Part shown: piece by piece, positions 61,631 to 64,000 of the stretch
Layout of the letters: each line of letters starts with the position of its first letter
Position numbering within the stretch: position 1 is the first letter of the stretch
Assembly: GCF_004016515.1 (NCBI RefSeq)
Contig: NZ_SACT01000001.1
Coordinates: forward strand, 1,116,001 to 1,180,000
Direction of reading: 5' to 3'
Length of the DNA: 64,000 nt
From: Rubrivivax albus
GTDB taxonomy: Bacteria; Pseudomonadota; Gammaproteobacteria; Burkholderiales; Burkholderiaceae_C
The notes under the pieces: generated by a model
The model's input: the letters and a program-made list of their open reading frames with translations, nothing else
Told to the model about the DNA's origin: nothing
The model's database searches: none
Translations under genes and position numbers: made by a program

Positions 61631-62188
61631 TCAGTCCGGATCGCCCAGGTACACCAGGTCCATCGTGATCACACCGGTGCAACTCTCGCCACCGCAGCTG
61701 GCGGTCTTGAACGACGAGTTCAGCAGCAGTTGGAGCATGTCGCCCAGGAACTGCTGCGACACCGGCGTCTCGCTGGCGATGCTGTTGACGCGGCCGAATG
61801 TGTCGATCTCGAGGTTCAGCCGCAGCGCCTGGCCGACCGGCCCACGCACGCGGCGCAGCCGCTCGATCAGCGGCGCGGTGCCGACCTTGGGGTACGGTGG
61901 CTCCATGCCGGGCTTCAGGTGCTTGACCTGGGCGCGGATGACGGCAGCACGATCATCGTCGCTGAGGCGATTCCAGGACCGCCCGGGAGCCACGCGCACG
62001 CCGTCGAACTCGATGGCGAATGTCACCGGGCGCTTGCGGTTCGGGCTCAGCTGGTCGTAGCGCGGCTCGAAGAACTCCCAGGTGGCCGTCTCGGCGGCCA
62101 ATGCGGCGGACGGCAGCAAGGCCATCACGGCGCTGGCGCCCAGGCCGGCCGCCAGCAGTCGCAGAGAAAGGGCACGGCGGGTCAACAT
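61631..62188 (-). CDS. Secreted protein of unknown function (possible TonB-C-like fold)
   Basis: A 185-residue protein. The N-terminal 32 residues are a signal peptide ([24 protein letters not shown] is its core region, with RR near the start). The mature part ends in [20 protein letters not shown] and [20 protein letters not shown], with two cysteines five residues apart that could form a disulfide. The strand-turn-helix pattern resembles TonB C-terminal domains, but the similarity is weak. It is transcribed after the alpha/beta hydrolase gene with a 105-bp gap. Confidence 0.6.
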   Translation of the reverse strand: MLTRRALSLRLLAAGLGASAVMALLPSAALAAETATWEFFEPRYDQLSPNRKRPVTFAIEFDGVRVAPGRSWNRLSDDDRAAVIRAQVKHLKPGMEPPYPKVGTAPLIERLRRVRGPVGQALRLNLEIDTFGRVNSIASETPVSQQFLGDMLQLLLNSSFKTASCGGESCTGVITMDLVYLGDPD

Positions 62189-62230
62189 GGCGAAACCTCC
62201 TGTGGTCTAGGTGTGCATGCAGTGTCTCAG

Positions 62231-62262
62231 CGTCGCCGGCGGCCGTCCGCACGGCGGCGACG
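62231..62262 (-). terminator. Inverted repeat after the alpha/beta hydrolase gene
   Basis: CGTCGCCG (62231-62238) and CGGCGACG (62255-62262) form an 8-bp stem with a 16-nt loop, between the hydrolase stop (62294) and the next minus-strand gene (start 62188). No T-run is seen, so this is a weak terminator candidate. Confidence 0.35.
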
Positions 62263-62293
62263 AAACGTCGAACCGGCGGTGCGAACGCCCGAT

Positions 62294-63094
62294 TCAGCGG
62301 ATGGCCTGTTGCAGGGCCATCAGCACCAGCCCGGGTTGCTCGGCCATCATGTTGTGGCCGCCATCCACCTCGTGAATCTGCGCTTTCAGTGCCTCCGCCA
62401 GCGTGCGCGCAGCCTTGGGCATGGTCATCTGGTCCGAACGGCCCAGCACGAAGTGCACCGGACAGTCGACCTTGGCCGCAGCCGCCTCGCCGCCGCGGTA
62501 GCGGTCGCAGACCGAGAACTCGTGGTGGAACAGGTTCGTGCCGGTGCAGCCGGCCTGCATGCGCCGCATCAGCGCCCGATTGCTGCCGTGGAGCCACATG
62601 CCTGGCCCGGGGAACGACGGCTTGGCCGCATGCGTGGCGTGCGACCAGGCGTTCACCATGTCGATGGCCTTCAGCGGCTCGGCCTGCGCCGTGGCCAGCA
62701 GCGCCTCGGACACGCGCATCGGGTAGGCCGTGCCCATCATCACCAGCCGGCTCACGCGTCCTGGGGCCTGGCCAGCGGTCTCCAGCGCGATCAGCGACCC
62801 CATGCTGTGGCCCACCAGCACCGCCTGCTGGACGCCGGCCACGTCCAGCAGCGCCAGCAGCCAGCTGGCCAGGGCTTCGACATCGGGCAGCGGCGGCCCG
62901 TCGCTGAAGCCGTGCCCCGGCAGGTCGACCGCCAGCGCCGCGTGGCCATGGTGGGCCGCCCAGCGCGCCAGCAGGTTCCAGCAGCTGTGGTCGTGCAGCG
63001 CCCCGTGCACGAAGACCACGGCCGGCAGCGCGGCGTCGAACGGGCGACCGCCGGTGTAGGCGTAGGCGCTGCGGCCTTGTACGTCGAGCTTCAT
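62294..63094 (-). CDS. Alpha/beta-fold hydrolase
   Basis: A 266-residue serine hydrolase. The nucleophile elbow is VGHSMGSL, the oxyanion region VFVHGALHDHSCW, the acid lies near VLGRSDQM and the histidine is in VDGGHNMMAE. Its ATG overlaps the stop of the sulfhydrylase gene by 4 bp, so the two are co-translated. Homoserine acetyltransferases share this fold, but the sequence looks like a generic esterase/lactonase. The substrate is unknown. Confidence 0.88.
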   Translation of the reverse strand: MKLDVQGRSAYAYTGGRPFDAALPAVVFVHGALHDHSCWNLLARWAAHHGHAALAVDLPGHGFSDGPPLPDVEALASWLLALLDVAGVQQAVLVGHSMGSLIALETAGQAPGRVSRLVMMGTAYPMRVSEALLATAQAEPLKAIDMVNAWSHATHAAKPSFPGPGMWLHGSNRALMRRMQAGCTGTNLFHHEFSVCDRYRGGEAAAAKVDCPVHFVLGRSDQMTMPKAARTLAEALKAQIHEVDGGHNMMAEQPGLVLMALQQAIR

Positions 63095-64000
63095 GCCGCC
63101 TTCTCCGCCACCTTCAAGGCGCGCTTGAGGTCCTCGATCAGGTCGTCGGCATCCTCCAGGCCGATCGACAGCCGGATCGTGCCCGGCCCGATGCCGGCCT
63201 GGGCCAGCGCCGCGTCGTCCATGCGGAAGTGCGTCGTCGACGCCGGGTGGATGACCAGCGAGCGGGCGTCACCCACGTTGGCCAGGTGGGAGAAGATCTT
63301 CAGCGATTCGATGAAGGCCACGCCCTGGCGGCGCGAGCCCTTCAGGTCGAAACTGAAGACCGCGCCGCAGCCCCGGGGCAGCAGGCGCCGCGCCACTGCG
63401 TGGCTGGGGTGACCCGGCAGTTCCGGGTAGCCCACCGAAGCCACCATCGGGTGCGCGGCCAGGAAGTCGACGATGCGCCGTGTGTTCTCCACGTGCCGCG
63501 CCATGCGCAGCGGCAGGGTCTCCAGCCCCTGCAGCAGCAGCCAGGCGGTGTGCGGGCTCATGCAGGCGCCGAAGTCGCGCAGCCCCTCGCGGCGCGCGCG
63601 CAGCAGGAAGGCGCCGACCGTGCTTTCCTCTGCGAACACCATGCCGTGGAAGCCCTCGTAAGGCTGGTTCAGTTCCGGGAATCGCGCGGCACGGGCCCAA
63701 TCGAAGCCGCCGCCGTCGAGCAGCACGCCGCCCACCACGGTGCCGTGGCCGCACAGGAACTTGGTGGCCGAGTGGAAGACCAGGTCGGCGCCCAGGTCCA
63801 GCGGCTTCATCAGCCAGGGTGTCGTGAACGTGGCATCCACCAGCAGGGGCACGCCGGCGTCGTGGGCGATCTGGGCCACGGCCGGCACGTCCAGCACGTC
63901 CAGCCCGGGGTTGCCCAGGGTCTCGCCGAACAGCAGCTTCGTCTCCGGGCGGATGGCCGCACGCCAGCCGTCGAGGTCACCCGGCTTCACGAACGTCGTC
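63091..64000 (-). CDS. O-acetyl/O-succinylhomoserine sulfhydrylase family enzyme (C-terminal part, truncated by window edge)
   Basis: The frame is open to the last base, so about 300 C-terminal residues are visible and the N terminus lies outside. It is a Cys/Met-metabolism PLP enzyme: the PLP lysine is in FHSATKFLCGHGTVVGG, and the C-terminal GTIRLSIGLEDADDLIEDL is the family end. ETLGNPGLDVLDVPAVAQIA matches the O-acetylhomoserine (MetY) branch best. It would make homocysteine or methionine directly from an activated homoserine. Its stop overlaps the hydrolase start. Confidence 0.9.
   Translation of the reverse strand, partial: TTFVKPGDLDGWRAAIRPETKLLFGETLGNPGLDVLDVPAVAQIAHDAGVPLLVDATFTTPWLMKPLDLGADLVFHSATKFLCGHGTVVGGVLLDGGGFDWARAARFPELNQPYEGFHGMVFAEESTVGAFLLRARREGLRDFGACMSPHTAWLLLQGLETLPLRMARHVENTRRIVDFLAAHPMVASVGYPELPGHPSHAVARRLLPRGCGAVFSFDLKGSRRQGVAFIESLKIFSHLANVGDARSLVIHPASTTHFRMDDAALAQAGIGPGTIRLSIGLEDADDLIEDLKRALKVAEKAA

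Overview
The window is one contiguous piece of a high-GC betaproteobacterial chromosome. The gene content and order fit the order Burkholderiales, most likely a Rubrivivax/Leptothrix/Ideonella-type lineage. Supporting features are the dapC-dapD-pilU-like-dapE-prmB run, the tpiA-secG-tRNA-Leu-nuoA..N block with separate nuoC and nuoD, the iscR-iscS-iscU-iscA-hscB-hscA-fdx operon, a poly-hydroxybutyrate depolymerase, and two proteins with PEP-CTERM sorting tails. Genus assignment is inference. Nearly all DNA is coding, genes are packed with many 4-bp ATGA-type overlaps, and there is no phage, insertion sequence, CRISPR array or integron.

Layout. 1-3.1 kb: the end of a TAXI-type TRAP transporter binding protein, its fused permease and a glutathione S-transferase. 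3.1-3.6 kb: a badly eroded tryptophan-synthase-beta-like pseudogene. 3.9-10.1 kb: a TonB-C-like secreted protein, serB, a small helix-hairpin-helix protein joined to lexA, an asparaginase, a PEP-CTERM beta-propeller protein and the ohrR-ohr peroxide pair. 10.1-17.4 kb (minus): lysine/diaminopimelate genes dapC, dapD and dapE with a PilU-like ATPase, prmB and the ABC-F ATPase YheS. 17.4-23 kb: AlkB-type hydroxylase, zapA and a coiled-coil partner, nth, an orphan rnfB, phaZ and an aspartate-type aminotransferase. 23-27.4 kb: uvrB, a zinc-ribbon PEP-CTERM protein, a CAP-domain protein and a low-molecular-weight phosphatase. 27.5-33.3 kb: the isc operon. 33.4-37 kb: a candidate small RNA, tsaD, an amino-acid-type binding protein and an aminotransferase. 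37-42.3 kb: rpsO, pnp, a quinone oxidoreductase, tpiA, secG and tRNA-Leu(GAG). 42.4-56.9 kb: all fourteen NADH dehydrogenase (complex I) genes, followed by a Nudix hydrolase. 57.5-64 kb: DUF1178, an FAD-dependent 2-hydroxyacid dehydrogenase, DUF2069, a YihY protein, aroQ, a secreted protein, an alpha/beta hydrolase and a partial homoserine sulfhydrylase.

The genes are mostly housekeeping; the less ordinary signals are in the short gaps. The best is a minus-strand, roughly 90-nt small-RNA candidate upstream of tsaD. It has a near-consensus sigma-54 promoter at exactly the right distance and a textbook intrinsic terminator. Others are a phaZ promoter overlapped by two perfect palindromes, a PhoB box in front of a PEP-CTERM gene, two tandem LexA boxes, a pnp leader hairpin and a hairpin that abuts the hscB start codon. 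All statements come from reading the sequence and from memory of the families; no database search was possible.
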